Positions 8,367-18,368 are shown, counted from the first letter of the stretch. The stretch is 64,000 nt of DNA from Paenibacillus durus (GCF_000756615.1 NZ_CP009288.1:4030001-4094000), one strand, 5' to 3'. Numbers and translations: made by a program. Notes: generated by a model from the sequence alone, not told the origin.

Positions 8367-9729
8367 TTATGCCTTCACTGCGCCCTTAACCAGTTCGCTG
8401 TATAACCCGCCCTTGTCCAGCAGCTCCTCATGGCTGCCCTGCTGAACAAGCCTGCCGCCCTGAAGCACAAGAATACGATCGGCTTGACGAATTGTATTCA
8501 GCCTGTGGGCGATGACAAAGCTGGTGCGCCCTTTCATCAAGGATTGGAGACCTTCCTGAATTTTCAGTTCGGTTTCCGTGTCAATGCTGCTGGTCGCTTC
8601 ATCCAGCACCAGCATGGCCGGATCTGCCAGAATCGCCCTGGCGATGGCAATCAGCTGCTTCTGCCCCTGGCTGATCCCTCCGCCTTCAACCGACAGCATC
8701 CGGTCATACCCTCCCGGCAGACGCATGATGAAGGAATGGGCGTTGGCCAATCTGGCGGCCCTTTCCACCTCTTCGTCGGAAGCGTCCAGCCGTCCGTAGC
8801 GAATATTGTCCCGTATGAAGTCCGGAAGCCAGCAATCTGGAATAGCCTGCCACAACCCCGGATAAAGCCGACAATCCTCCGATGGTCCGCAGCGAGTAGT
8901 TGATCACCGCGACGGTCTGGCCCTGCGTGGCTGCCCCTGCTGTGATTTGAATCCTGCCCAGCCACAGCAGCAGCAGAATGCCGCCATTCATCATCAACAG
9001 TATGAAGGGCATCGTCGACTCTGTAAGCCGCAGCGCAGATACCGTACTGCGCATAAGATCCTTGCTGTAACCAGCGAACCGTCCAATCTCATGGCCCATC
9101 CGCACAAATACCCTGATTAGCCGGATACCGGTCAAGTTCTCCTGCAAGGCGCTGTTCACTCCGTCCAGCTTGCTCTGGACCGTATGGAACATCCGCGATG
9201 ATCTTCTCATCAGGATAAACAGGAAGACGATCATAACCGGCACGGTCACCGCCAGAATAAGCCCAAGCCTCCATTGCACGACCAGACCCATAATGACGCT
9301 GCCAACCACCATAAGCGGAATGCGGGACATAAACCGCAGGCACGTAAAGACCATATCCTGCAGCTGCGTCACGTCTCCCGTCAGGCGCGTAATCAGCGTG
9401 GACGCGGCAAAGCGGTTAAACGCTTCATAGGATAAAGACTGCACCTTCGCGTACAGCTTGTCTCTTAGATCGAACCCGAATCCCTGGCTGGCATGCGAGG
9501 CGAAAAAAGAACTGAGAATGCCGGCGGTAAAAGCCAAAGCCGCGCTTGCCGCCAATATGCCGCCCCACAGCCAGACCACGGAAAGATTCCGCTGCCGGAT
9601 GCCGCCATCAATAATTTTGGAAATCAGCAAAGGCTGTGACAGCTGCACCGCCAGTTCCACCAGCATCATAAGCAGGGCGAAGCCGGCGGCGACCCGGTAT
9701 TTTTTCAAAAAAGGAAAAATCATGGACAT
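8367..9729 (-). pseudogene. ABC exporter (TMD-NBD half-transporter), internal deletion and frameshift
   Basis: The N-terminal part (start 9729) is a typical type IV exporter transmembrane domain of about 305 residues (LISKIIDGGIRQRN.., TGDVTQLQDMV.., SALQENLTGIRLIRVFVR). Near 8815-8830 it passes out of frame straight into IRDNIRYGRLDASDEEV, which belongs after the Q-loop of the ATPase domain. The rest (to 8367) keeps the signature SQGQKQ, Walker B ILADPAMLVLDEATSS and the H-loop AHRLNTI. About 120 residues, including the linker, Walker A and Q-loop, are missing. No functional ATPase can be made. The closest family is the YheI/YfiB multidrug exporters (inference). Confidence 0.88.
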
Positions 9730-9755
9730 CCGCGTTCCTCCATAATCGCTTCTTC

Positions 9756-9965
9756 CTATTCGTACAGTGCATCGCGCAGACGGCTGGACATCGTCTGTCC
9801 TCCGGCCGCCTTTACCGCCGCCTTCCGCAGCGCCCTGTTGCTCCGCTCCATCTCCAGAAGGCCCATCATCAATTCTTCCAGCAGCGCTTCCGCATCAGCC
9901 GTCAGCTTGCCATCCTCTTTCAGCTTCGCGATCCGTTCCTTATATGAATCAAGCTTCTCCGCCAT
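9756..9965 (-). CDS. Small charged coiled-coil protein, unknown function
   Basis: 69 aa, beginning MAEKLDSYKERIAKLKEDGK, helical with heptad-like spacing and no Cys, signal or membrane segment. The second of two nearby in-frame ATGs is preferred because AAAGGAG lies 9 bases upstream. It ends 26 bases before the broken ABC exporter and was probably its operon partner. Not recognised as a known family. Confidence 0.6.
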   Translation of the reverse strand: MAEKLDSYKERIAKLKEDGKLTADAEALLEELMMGLLEMERSNRALRKAAVKAAGGQTMSSRLRDALYE

Positions 9966-10203
9966 TCTCATCCGCTCCTTTCTCTATAGTTTCCACACTC
10001 ATCCGGTTCACTTCGCGCAAAATAACCCGCACTGTCAAAGACCGGCAGGTTCCCATACAGATATATTAACAGATAGCCTAAACAAATAACCAGCACGGCG
10101 CTTTTTTTGGCTGGCCTCGGCGGCTGGGAGTGTGCTAATCTATTAAGGTCGCATTTTCGGATATTGGATTTTAGGTCTTCTTTTAAGAAAGGACAGATGG
10201 ACA

Positions 10204-10773
10204 GTGGCACAGTTATTTTTTAAATACGGGTCAATGAACAGCGGAAAATCGATCGAGATTCTTAAAGTTGCTCATAATTATGAAGAACAAGGCAAGTCGG
10301 TGCAGATTTTCACCTCGGCCATCGACAACCGGGATGAAATCGGCTATGTCTCCTCGCGGATCGGGCTCCGCAGACAGGCTATCGCCATTGACGATAATAT
10401 GGATATTTTCGGAATCGTGAGTGCGGCCCAGCCGAAACCCCACTGCGTGCTGATCGATGAATGCCAATTTTTGAATAAAGGAAGTATTCTCCAACTGGTT
10501 CGCATCGTTGATGAGTTGGACATTCCGGTGATGGCCTTCGGCCTCAAGAATGATTTTCAGAACAATCTGTTCGAGGGCAGCAAGTATATGCTGATTTATG
10601 CCGATAAAATCGAGGAAATGAAGACAATCTGCTGGTTCTGCGAGCGCAAGGCGACGATGACGCTAAGGGTCGAGAACGGGAAGCCTGTCTACAGCGGCAA
10701 GCAAATCCAGATCGGCGGGAACGAAGCCTATTATCCGGTATGCCGCAAATGCCATAAGAATCCGCCGCTGTAA
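10204..10773 (+). CDS. tdk: Thymidine kinase
   Basis: 189 aa. Type II thymidine kinase that phosphorylates thymidine in the salvage pathway. P-loop YGSMNSGKSIEI (about 7-18), Walker B-like CVLIDECQFL (about 81-90), zinc-ribbon pairs CWFCERK and CRKCH, and the lasso motif IQIGGNEAYYPVCR. GTG start at 10204, set by AAAGGACAG upstream. Single-gene unit, convergent with the reductase gene to its right. Confidence 0.93.
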   Translation: MAQLFFKYGSMNSGKSIEILKVAHNYEEQGKSVQIFTSAIDNRDEIGYVSSRIGLRRQAIAIDDNMDIFGIVSAAQPKPHCVLIDECQFLNKGSILQLVRIVDELDIPVMAFGLKNDFQNNLFEGSKYMLIYADKIEEMKTICWFCERKATMTLRVENGKPVYSGKQIQIGGNEAYYPVCRKCHKNPPL

Positions 10774-10866
10774 GCGGCCAAGCCAAAAGATCCGCTAAAG
10801 GATAACCTCCGGTGCGAAATCATTTTTCAGGACAGCGGTGCGACAGGGGCCGGATGAAAAACTTAA

Positions 10867-10909
10867 AAAGGCCGTGACTTTCTACTATTCGTAGAGAATC
10901 ACGGCCTTT
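10867..10909. terminator. Bidirectional terminator, tdk / FNR
   Basis: Long stem: AAAGGCCGTGA pairs with TCACGGCCTTT, plus an inner TCTAC/GTAGA, with T/A runs on both sides. It serves the rightward tdk and the leftward reductase. Confidence 0.85.
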
Positions 10910-10916
10910 ATATCAA

Positions 10917-11918
10917 TTACAGCTTCATATTGCTGCTGTGGCCAGGTGACAGCTTGGCGTTCGGGTCGATATACACCTTGGCGTTGTTGACAGCGGTTGG
11001 GGCTTCACCGAATCCGACGGCAATCAGCTTGATTTTACCGGGATAGGTCGTCACGTCGCCCGCGGCGAAGATGCCCGGAATGCTCGTCTCCATCCGGGAG
11101 TCGACGACAATAGAGCCGTTCACAATGTCCAGCCCCCACTCGCTGATCGGTCCAAGTGAAGAGATGAATCCGAAGTTGACAATGACGGCGTCGACGTCAA
11201 GATTCATGGTTTCTTTCGTTTTTACGTTGCGCAGGGTAGCTCTCTCGATCACGTCTTCCCCCTCAATCGCCGCGATTTCCATTGGAACCTGAACATTTAC
11301 GGTTGATTTCATCAGCCTTTCCACGCTGTGCTCATGTGCCCGGAATTTGTCCCGGCGGTGGATGAGCGTCACACTTTCCGCAATCGGCTCCAGCATGAGC
11401 GCCCAGTCGACCGCAGAGTCGCCCCCACCGCTGATCAGCACCTTTTGCCCTTTGAACTGATGCAGATCACTGATAAAATAGTGCAGATTTTTCTTCTCGT
11501 ATTTTGCCGCTTCCGGCAGCTCCAGACGGCGGGGCTCAAACGCGCCGACACCGGCGGTAATGAGGACTGAGCGCGCAAAGTGTACCGCCTTGTTCGTACG
11601 GATCTCGAACAGCCGCTCCTCCAGCTTGATCAATTCGACCACTTTCTCCTCCAGGCAAACTTCCGGCGAGAAGTGATCCAGCTGCCGCTGCAGCGAATTG
11701 ACGAGCTCTTGAGCCGTTACCTTCGGAAATCCGGCCACATCGTATATATATTTTTCCGGATAAAGGGCGGCAAGCTGTCCCCCCAGTTGGGGCATGCTCT
11801 CGATTATTTTAACGGAGGCTTGACGGATTCCGCCGTAAAAGGCGGCAAACATTCCGGCCGGGCCACCGCCGATAATGACGATATCCACCGGTTCAACAGA
11901 TAATTGATCTTTACTCAC
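10917..11918 (-). CDS. Ferredoxin/flavodoxin--NADP(+) reductase, YumC type
   Basis: 333 aa. Thioredoxin-reductase-like flavoprotein without a redox CxxC. FAD-binding IVIIGGGPAGMFAAFYGG (about 13-30), ESMPQLGGQLAALYPEKYIYD (the GGQ and YPEK..D signature of FNR type 2), NADPH-binding VLISGGGDSAVDWA and C-terminal IFAAGDVTTYPGK. Supplies reduced ferredoxin or flavodoxin from NADPH. The Rieske oxygenase gene immediately upstream, in the same direction, needs an electron donor and could be a client (inference). Confidence 0.9.
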   Translation of the reverse strand: MSKDQLSVEPVDIVIIGGGPAGMFAAFYGGIRQASVKIIESMPQLGGQLAALYPEKYIYDVAGFPKVTAQELVNSLQRQLDHFSPEVCLEEKVVELIKLEERLFEIRTNKAVHFARSVLITAGVGAFEPRRLELPEAAKYEKKNLHYFISDLHQFKGQKVLISGGGDSAVDWALMLEPIAESVTLIHRRDKFRAHEHSVERLMKSTVNVQVPMEIAAIEGEDVIERATLRNVKTKETMNLDVDAVIVNFGFISSLGPISEWGLDIVNGSIVVDSRMETSIPGIFAAGDVTTYPGKIKLIAVGFGEAPTAVNNAKVYIDPNAKLSPGHSSNMKL

Positions 11919-11973
11919 AATGTAACATCCTCCTGTAATAAAATCTGACTAATGTTGTGAAATTATATTTCTA

Positions 11974-12969
11974 TCACTTCTTGACACCCGTAACATCGCT
12001 TCCGTAGGTCACACCAAGCTCTCCCAGCCAACGCCGGTAAGCAATGCTGACCCTGTCCGCTTTCAGATGAAGTTCCGCTTGTAAATCAAGAGGAAGCTCC
12101 TCCGGTTTCTGACTTTCCACAATCCCTGCGTCTTGTTCAATAACCTTCTTCTGAAAATCCCGGAAATATTCATCCGGTTGATCCAGCGCATAATTTCTGG
12201 TGACCAGTGCGAACACCGTCGTTTCCCTCTCTGCATGCGGAAGTACCGTAAATAACATCGAAAGAATCTGATTGTTGGTATAGTTTACTTTTTTCAGCCT
12301 TGCGGTCATCGGGCGCAGAATTTCAAAGGTATAATAGATCGTCGCATAATTACCCGAACCGTCCGCATCGGCATAAACGGGAATCTCGTCGGAAACGTAC
12401 CGGTTCTCCTTCCAGTTCACACCGTAATCAGGGATTTCCGGAAAGGCGGAGTCACCCAATAGTCCGTCGTGGACAAATGCCAAATGGCTCGCATCCAGAA
12501 AATTTTCAACGACTCTCGGCGCGGCCGCGTGCAGGATATACGGTTCGGCATGAACCGTTCTAAAGGAAGGGTCCTCATATTCCTCATAAAAAGGAACCGG
12601 AGTCTCCGAATCGTCCCCGTCAAGCTTTACCCAGATCACGCCGTATTTCTCCGCACATGGATAAGCAATCGCTTTTGCCTTTGGCGGAATCGTCTGCTCT
12701 GCGGGCTGTTGGGGGATTCTAACGCATTTTCCCTCCGCATCATATTTCCAGCCGTGATAGGGACATACGATACAATCATCCACCACTTTACCCAATGACA
12801 GCGACGCCCCCCGGTGAATACATAAATCCTTAAAAGCGTGTACCCCTTCCCGGGTTCTAAAAAGAACGATCCTCTCTTCCAAAACAGTAATAGGCACCGG
12901 TTCAGTTCCAATATCCTGGGAATAAGCTACCGATATCCAATCATTTGCCAATACTTGATCTTTAATCAT
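11974..12969 (-). CDS. Rieske [2Fe-2S] ring-hydroxylating oxygenase, alpha subunit type
   Basis: About 331 aa. Rieske cluster ligands are visible in CIHRGASL (CxH) and CPYHGWKYD (CxxH) in the first third. A non-haem iron site follows (NFLDASHLAFVHDGLLG, with D and two His), and the C-terminus resembles VanA/pheophorbide-a-oxygenase types. Predicted O-demethylase or hydroxylase; substrate unknown. I chose ATG 12969 (GAGGT upstream, protein begins MIKDQVLANDWISVAYS); a longer in-frame reading adds an unlikely N-terminus. Ends 55 bp before the reductase start, so the two may form an electron-transfer unit. Confidence 0.85.
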   Translation of the reverse strand: MIKDQVLANDWISVAYSQDIGTEPVPITVLEERIVLFRTREGVHAFKDLCIHRGASLSLGKVVDDCIVCPYHGWKYDAEGKCVRIPQQPAEQTIPPKAKAIAYPCAEKYGVIWVKLDGDDSETPVPFYEEYEDPSFRTVHAEPYILHAAAPRVVENFLDASHLAFVHDGLLGDSAFPEIPDYGVNWKENRYVSDEIPVYADADGSGNYATIYYTFEILRPMTARLKKVNYTNNQILSMLFTVLPHAERETTVFALVTRNYALDQPDEYFRDFQKKVIEQDAGIVESQKPEELPLDLQAELHLKADRVSIAYRRWLGELGVTYGSDVTGVKK

Positions 12970-13276
12970 TGTGTGTGACCTCGCTTTACATCCAATTTTT
13001 CGTTCTTCGGGTAATCTAAACGGATAAGCAAATAGCCACAGGAACAAAAGGGAGCAGCCGAAACGCCTTTGCCGGGGCGCAAACATCTTTTACCCGAAAA
13101 AGCGAATTCCTGGCTCTGCTTCCTCTTGTAGCCTGTGGCAATTAAGGTTGCCTGTAGAAACGCCCACACCCGATTAATGAGCTTATACAAGATTGCAATG
13201 ACATTTATCATAACATGTATTTTTAAGTATCCTAACATCACACAAAAACAGTGTCAACAAAAATCTTCTTCGGCTC
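12970..13276. other. Intergenic region, 307 bp
   Basis: No convincing gene. It separates the end of the leftward sugar-transport operon from the Rieske gene, and becomes AT-rich between 13140 and 13260. No definite terminator for malG was seen. Confidence 0.4.
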
Positions 13277-14110
13277 TTATCCCTTCTCGGCGCCAGCCGT
13301 TAACCCTTCCGTCAGCAGACGCTGCAGCAGGATGAACAAGAACGTAATCGGAACCGCAATGAGCACACATCCGGCCGCAAAACTGGTAAAGTCCGTAGCC
13401 TGCCGTGCACTGATCATATCGAATAGCCCAACAGCCAGCGTCTTCGTCTCCGGCGTTCGCAGCACGAGCTTGGCAAAGAGGAAATCGGTGAACGAGCCGG
13501 CAAAAATACTCAGCGCCGTATACACAATCAGCGGCGTGGACAGCGGCATGACAATCCGGAAGAAGATGCTTAAGTGGCCTGCCCCGTCAATACGCGCCGC
13601 TTCCACCAGGCTTTTGGGAATCGTGTCGAAGTAGCTCTTGGCAAAGAGAAAGAACAGAGGCGCTCCCGCCGTATAGACGAGAATGACCGCTAAATGCGTG
13701 TTCAACAGGTTCAGCAGATTCAGCAGAATGAATATGGCGATCATACTCATAAATCCGGGGAACAAGCCCAGCACCATCAATGTGCTCATCATCGTTTTCC
13801 GTCCGGTAAACCGGAAGATTGAGAACGCATAGCCGGGAAGCAGCGTCAGAACAGTGCCGATAACAGTAGTAGTCAGGGCAATCTTCAAGGTATTGGTATA
13901 CCACAGGGCAAAGTCATATTTGTTAAACAGATTCGCATAGTGCTCTAACGTAAAGGCTGTCGGAAATAGCGTTTCGCTGAATAACGAGTTGCCTGTCCGG
14001 AAGGAAGACATAACCACCCAAAGAGCGGGATATACGGAGAAGACACCGATAACAGCAAGCAGCACATAACTGATTGACAGCCAGACTGATCCTCTTAGTT
14101 TGCGGCTCAT
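13277..14110 (-). CDS. Sugar ABC transporter permease, MalG type
   Basis: 277 aa with six hydrophobic segments. The cytoplasmic EAA loop reads EAARIDGAGHLSIFFRIVMP, contacting the shared ATPase (MsmX type, not in this window). Overlaps the MalF-type gene by four bases (ATGA). Probably imports a malto- or galacto-oligosaccharide; the substrate cannot be read from sequence. Confidence 0.92.
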   Translation of the reverse strand: MSRKLRGSVWLSISYVLLAVIGVFSVYPALWVVMSSFRTGNSLFSETLFPTAFTLEHYANLFNKYDFALWYTNTLKIALTTTVIGTVLTLLPGYAFSIFRFTGRKTMMSTLMVLGLFPGFMSMIAIFILLNLLNLLNTHLAVILVYTAGAPLFFLFAKSYFDTIPKSLVEAARIDGAGHLSIFFRIVMPLSTPLIVYTALSIFAGSFTDFLFAKLVLRTPETKTLAVGLFDMISARQATDFTSFAAGCVLIAVPITFLFILLQRLLTEGLTAGAEKG

Positions 14111-15456
14111 GATGAGGTGTCCTCCTTAAATGTCTTGGTCCGGCGAACATTCCAAATCGCGAACACGGACAGAATAATAAAGATAATAATGCCAATGACG
14201 GATGCGTAGTTGTACTGTCCATAGCCCATGGAAAGCTTATAGAGCCAAGTGATCAGAATATCGGTATCCCCGGCAAACTGGAGGTCGCTATTGATCGGAT
14301 TGCCATTCGTCAGCAGGAAAATCACATTGAAATTATTCATATTGCCCACGAAAGACATGATAATCAGCGGCGCCATCGAATACATAACGCTGGGAAAGGT
14401 AATGAGCCGGGTCTTCTGAAAAGAACTCGCGCCGTCAATATCGGCCGCTTCATACATATCTTTAGGGATCGTTGACATAATTCCGATAATCATAAGCATG
14501 GATACCGGAAAAGCTACCCAGAAATTCGCAATAACGAGCGTGACCTTGGCCCAGGTCGGGTCGGACAGCCACGGAATTCGGTCGAAGCCCATAAGCTCAA
14601 GGTATTGGTTAACCGGTCCGAACTGGCCGTTAAACATATTTTGCAGAATCAGCATCGAGACAAACATCGGAATGGCGTATGGAAGAATGAACAGCGTGCG
14701 CCAGAACGATTTAAACCGAATCCGTTTTTGCTGTACGAGCAGCGCGGCTCCAAATCCGCCGAAATAACCGGTGAGCGTCGCCAGAATCGCCCATAGGAAG
14801 GTCCAGAGCGTAACTTTGTAAAAGGTGGTGCTCCATCCTTTCAGCTGGAAGACGTCCCTGAAGGCATCAAAGCCCGTCCAATTCAGCAGATGCGCCGGAG
14901 GCATATTCTTGGAGGTGTAGTCGGTAAAGGCAATCAAAATCATGAATACGATCGGCATAATCGTAAAGAAGAAGACGCCAGCCAGCGGAAGCGCAAGGAT
15001 CAGATAAGGGAAACGGTAGGACAGCACAAAGCTGACCGTCTGTCTGAAGGTATTGGGAACCCCTCCTTGTTCCCGCAATTTGCCGGTCCGGTAGGAGTCC
15101 TTGATATTCAGCACGTAAATCCATAGCAGAAGGATTACGGCGAATATCGTCACTAGACCTTCAATCATCAGGAACACGGAATGGTCCCCCATGACTTGCT
15201 GATAAAGCCTGCCCACTTTTTTGAGCTGAGTCTGTGTTTCACCAAGGGTTGTAAGTCCCCATACCGCATGAGGCAGCTTAAAAATAACGGTATACAACGT
15301 AATCGCATGAACCGCCAGCAAAATAATACCCTTCATAAACTGGCGATTATACAATTGTCCCAAGCCCATGGCCAGCACCGATAAGATCGTGGCGATTGTG
15401 CTGTAGGATTTGGTTGCTCCGGATTTGCTCTGCTTCGCTATGAGCTCCTGCATCAC
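14107..15456 (-). CDS. Sugar ABC transporter permease, MalF/GanP type
   Basis: 449 aa, longer than a standard permease because of an N-terminal extension with extra membrane segments (residues about 20-140), as in MdxF/GanP/MalF. EAA motif YEAADIDGASSFQKTRLITF near residue 345. Middle gene of a binding protein-permease-permease operon read leftward. Confidence 0.92.
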   Translation of the reverse strand: MMQELIAKQSKSGATKSYSTIATILSVLAMGLGQLYNRQFMKGIILLAVHAITLYTVIFKLPHAVWGLTTLGETQTQLKKVGRLYQQVMGDHSVFLMIEGLVTIFAVILLLWIYVLNIKDSYRTGKLREQGGVPNTFRQTVSFVLSYRFPYLILALPLAGVFFFTIMPIVFMILIAFTDYTSKNMPPAHLLNWTGFDAFRDVFQLKGWSTTFYKVTLWTFLWAILATLTGYFGGFGAALLVQQKRIRFKSFWRTLFILPYAIPMFVSMLILQNMFNGQFGPVNQYLELMGFDRIPWLSDPTWAKVTLVIANFWVAFPVSMLMIIGIMSTIPKDMYEAADIDGASSFQKTRLITFPSVMYSMAPLIIMSFVGNMNNFNVIFLLTNGNPINSDLQFAGDTDILITWLYKLSMGYGQYNYASVIGIIIFIILSVFAIWNVRRTKTFKEDTSS

Positions 15457-15531
15457 CCTTTAACCTCCTTTAATAAACTGCGGCCACCCTTAACCAAACG
15501 GGTGACCGCCTGCCCTTTCCAACATTCAACC

Positions 15532-16836
15532 TTATTTCTGGTTAGCGATATTGCTCTTTAATTTGTCCGCAGCCTTGTCCAGAGCAGCCTTGGGGTCCCC
15601 GCCATTCCACACTTCAGCTACAGCGGCATCCAGCGCCGGCCATACATACTGGGTTTCAAACAGGCCCGGGAATCTGTGGCTGCTTGCAATCTGTTTAAGG
15701 AAGCCCTGAGTCAGCTCATCATTACGTATGCCCTGTTCGGTTCCGGTGATATTCGCGGCAGGAAGAGCGCCGGTCAGCTCATTGTTTTTAATTTGCATTT
15801 CCTTCGTTGTAATGAAGTTCGCGAAAATTTTCGCCGCGTTCGGATATTTGGTATAGGAGCTTACATAGTATCCGGTGCTTCCCGCAAGCGGCATCGCATT
15901 CTCTCCGCCCGGCAGCTTCGGCATTGGAAGCACACCTACAGGAAACGGCTGCTTGCTATGCTCGCCAATTGCCCAGCTCCCGTCCATATTAATCGCGAGC
16001 TTGCCTTGTCCCCACAAGCCTTCCTTCAGGTTGTTCGTAGCATCAGCCAATGCAAGCGGCATAATCTCGCGAAGCGATTGAATGAACTTCAGCCCTTTGA
16101 CGGAGCCTTCGTTATTAATTCCGATATCATTGACATCGGTTTCGTTGTTGCCGAAGATGTATCCGCCATAACCGGTCATGAAGGCAACGTCAAATGCAGA
16201 GGTTTTCGGTTCATACAAGAAGCCATACTTGTTGTTCTTTACATCATTGAATTTCTTAGAGAAGGCGATGATATCATCCCATGTCTCAAGCTTCGCATCT
16301 TTAACGAGATCTTTATTGTAGTAAAGGCTGAACGTGTACACATTCCAGGGATAACCGTACAGAATGCCGTCATGGGTAGCCGCAGCGATCGTGTCCGGCT
16401 TATTGATGCTTTTCGTCTCTTCTTCAAAATAGTCGTTCGGCAGTATGAGGCCGGATTGGGCCGCATTCGCTACATCGGGGGTCTGAAGACCGAACACGTC
16501 GGCGCCTACGCCGGCCGGCCCGTCGGTTGACAACCGGCCAATGCTATCCCAGTAGCCTACATCTTCAACCGTGACCTTGATGTTATACTTCTGTTCGAAT
16601 TCCTTCAGTGCGTAGTCTGTGAATGGCTTCAGGTCAGTGGTAAACGTCCAAAATCTTAATTCCGCCCCTGGTTCGGGCTTCAGCTCTTCGTTCGCGGCAG
16701 GCTCAGCGGTATTTGCAGGCGTGCCTCCCGTATTACTGGTTGGATTAGCTGAATTCGTGCTCGCATTTCCGCCGCAAGCAGCCAGCGTGAACATCATTAA
16801 TGTAGAAAGCAATACAGCGCCCAGCTTCTTTTTCAT
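15532..16836 (-). CDS. Sugar-binding lipoprotein of ABC transporter, MalE type
   Basis: 434 aa. Lipoprotein signal with lipobox TLAACGGN (Cys near 21), then an Asn/Thr/Pro-rich linker and a solute-binding protein type 1 fold (TDGPAGVGADVFGLQTPDVAN; LAINMDGSWAIGEH; PLAGSTGYYVSSYTKYPNAA). Anchored outside the membrane, it delivers sugar to the two permeases encoded next. First gene of the operon, 108 bp downstream of the LacI-type regulator gene. Confidence 0.92.
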   Translation of the reverse strand: MKKKLGAVLLSTLMMFTLAACGGNASTNSANPTSNTGGTPANTAEPAANEELKPEPGAELRFWTFTTDLKPFTDYALKEFEQKYNIKVTVEDVGYWDSIGRLSTDGPAGVGADVFGLQTPDVANAAQSGLILPNDYFEEETKSINKPDTIAAATHDGILYGYPWNVYTFSLYYNKDLVKDAKLETWDDIIAFSKKFNDVKNNKYGFLYEPKTSAFDVAFMTGYGGYIFGNNETDVNDIGINNEGSVKGLKFIQSLREIMPLALADATNNLKEGLWGQGKLAINMDGSWAIGEHSKQPFPVGVLPMPKLPGGENAMPLAGSTGYYVSSYTKYPNAAKIFANFITTKEMQIKNNELTGALPAANITGTEQGIRNDELTQGFLKQIASSHRFPGLFETQYVWPALDAAVAEVWNGGDPKAALDKAADKLKSNIANQK

Positions 16837-16944
16837 GGATAATCTACCCCTCTGTATAAAATAATCAGTCGTTTTAAAAACCTGCGATGCAGTTGAAGCG
16901 TGTGTGTACGTATCCTTTCCAGAACCAGTTATACTAACTCAGCA

Positions 16945-17955
16945 TCAGCCATTCACTGCCATGCAACTCCCCCTTACGATAATTTCATGGGAAAGAATCC
17001 TCGTTTCCTTGATATACTCATCTTTGTGCTTGATTTGCTTAAGCAGCATTTCTGCCGCCTGAACGCTGAGCTCATGAATCGGCTGCCGGATTGTCGTAAT
17101 ACCGGGACGGTAAGCTTTCGCCAAGCGGATATCATCGAAGCCCATAATCGAAATATCTTCGGGAACCCTGAGCCCGCTCATTTCCGCCGCCTTTATCGCG
17201 CCGACAGCGACCATATCACTCACACAGCATACAGCTGTTGGCCTGTCCGCTCTTTGGAACAACTGGATGCCGTTCTCAAAGCCGTGTTCGATATCATAAT
17301 CATTTGCAAAAACAAGCGATTCTTCGTACTTGACTCCGTAGTCAGCCAGCGCTTGCTTGTAACCGGACAACCTTTCCACTGCTTGACGATAGATAAAAGG
17401 GCCGCCAAAAAAAGCGATTCTTCGATGACCGTTCTCTAGCAAATACCGGGCCGCATCATACATAGCCTGATAATTATCAATATTCACAGACGAGAATTGC
17501 TCGGTCGTGTCGGTATGCCCGGCAAATACCACAGGAATGTCTTCCTGCTCGAAAAACTCAATTTGATGCGGCTTGGGATGAGAGGTCATCAGCACTACAC
17601 CATCCACATACTTGTCTTTTAAGAGCCTTAAATAATCCTTCTCAACATCATCATCGCGTCTTGTATTGCAGAGCAGCGTCGTATAATTGTGCTTAAAGAA
17701 TTCCTCTTCTATGATGTTTACAAACTTTGAAAGAAATACACTGTCAATGTTTGGAATGACCACACCGATCAACTTGCTTTCCTTCATGGCGAGACTGCGA
17801 GCAACAGAGTTGGGATTGAAATTCAGCTCTTCCACAACCCTCATGACTTTCTCCCTTACCGCTTTGCTGACTGGTTTACTCTGATTGAGAACCCGTGATA
17901 CGGTGGCCGGTGACACATTAGCTCTCATGGCTACATCTCTTATCGTGATATTCAT
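16945..17955 (-). CDS. LacI-family transcriptional regulator
   Basis: 336 aa. N-terminal HTH ITIRDVAMRANVSPATVSRVLNQ with hinge helix SPNSVARSLAM-type sequence (NFNPNSVARSLAM), then a periplasmic-binding-like sensor domain (IGVVIPNIDSVFLSKF; VDGVVLMTSHP; GFDDIRLAKAYRPGITTIRQP). The ATG at 17955 is preferred since GGAGGGAGTC precedes it. Likely local repressor of the sugar transport operon and of itself through the two palindromes upstream. Confidence 0.92.
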   Translation of the reverse strand: MNITIRDVAMRANVSPATVSRVLNQSKPVSKAVREKVMRVVEELNFNPNSVARSLAMKESKLIGVVIPNIDSVFLSKFVNIIEEEFFKHNYTTLLCNTRRDDDVEKDYLRLLKDKYVDGVVLMTSHPKPHQIEFFEQEDIPVVFAGHTDTTEQFSSVNIDNYQAMYDAARYLLENGHRRIAFFGGPFIYRQAVERLSGYKQALADYGVKYEESLVFANDYDIEHGFENGIQLFQRADRPTAVCCVSDMVAVGAIKAAEMSGLRVPEDISIMGFDDIRLAKAYRPGITTIRQPIHELSVQAAEMLLKQIKHKDEYIKETRILSHEIIVRGSCMAVNG

Positions 17956-18021
17956 GACTCCCTCCAACCCTTCGCAGCAAAGAAGCGACCAGCCGAATTA
18001 GCGACGAACTTCCCACATTCA

Positions 18022-18035
18022 GGAAACCGGTTTCC
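18022..18035. promoter_or_regulatory. LacI-type operator 1
   Basis: Perfect 14-bp palindrome GGAAACCGGTTTCC with the central CG step typical of LacI/GalR operators, 67 bp before the regulator's start. Confidence 0.7.
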
Positions 18036-18071
18036 CAACATGCATTGATGAAAACAAGCTGCCGATTCCCT

Positions 18072-18089
18072 CAGGAAATCGATTTCCTG
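18072..18089. promoter_or_regulatory. LacI-type operator 2
   Basis: Perfect 18-bp palindrome CAGGAAATCGATTTCCTG, sharing the GGAAA-CG-TTTCC plan of operator 1. The centres are 52 bp apart, close to five helical turns, which would allow cooperative binding. Confidence 0.72.
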
Positions 18090-18288
18090 TGCATGCTTTG
18101 ACACTGAATTCGATGTAAAGTGTGATAAATATCACTTCGTTTGTGTAAGCAAAATGTACATGAAGCCAAGAACTAGGTCAACTAACATTACATTTAATTG
18201 TTCAATTCGACAATTTTCGAGGTGTTTCATTATGCAAGGCGCACTATTTTATAGGTATATGTTATTTGTATGTCATGTTTATGCAAGC

Positions 18289-18327
18289 AAAAAGAAACGG
18301 ATACTTTCCTTTAGGGAAGCATCCGTT
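18289..18327 (-). terminator. Terminator after dinB-like gene
   Basis: On the minus strand AACGGATGCTTCC pairs with GGAAAGTATCCGTT around a 5-nt loop and is followed by TTCTTTTT. Confidence 0.8.
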
Positions 18328-18368
18328 ACACGAATAATAAAGCTATTGATATCTATGAGAAATTCAGA

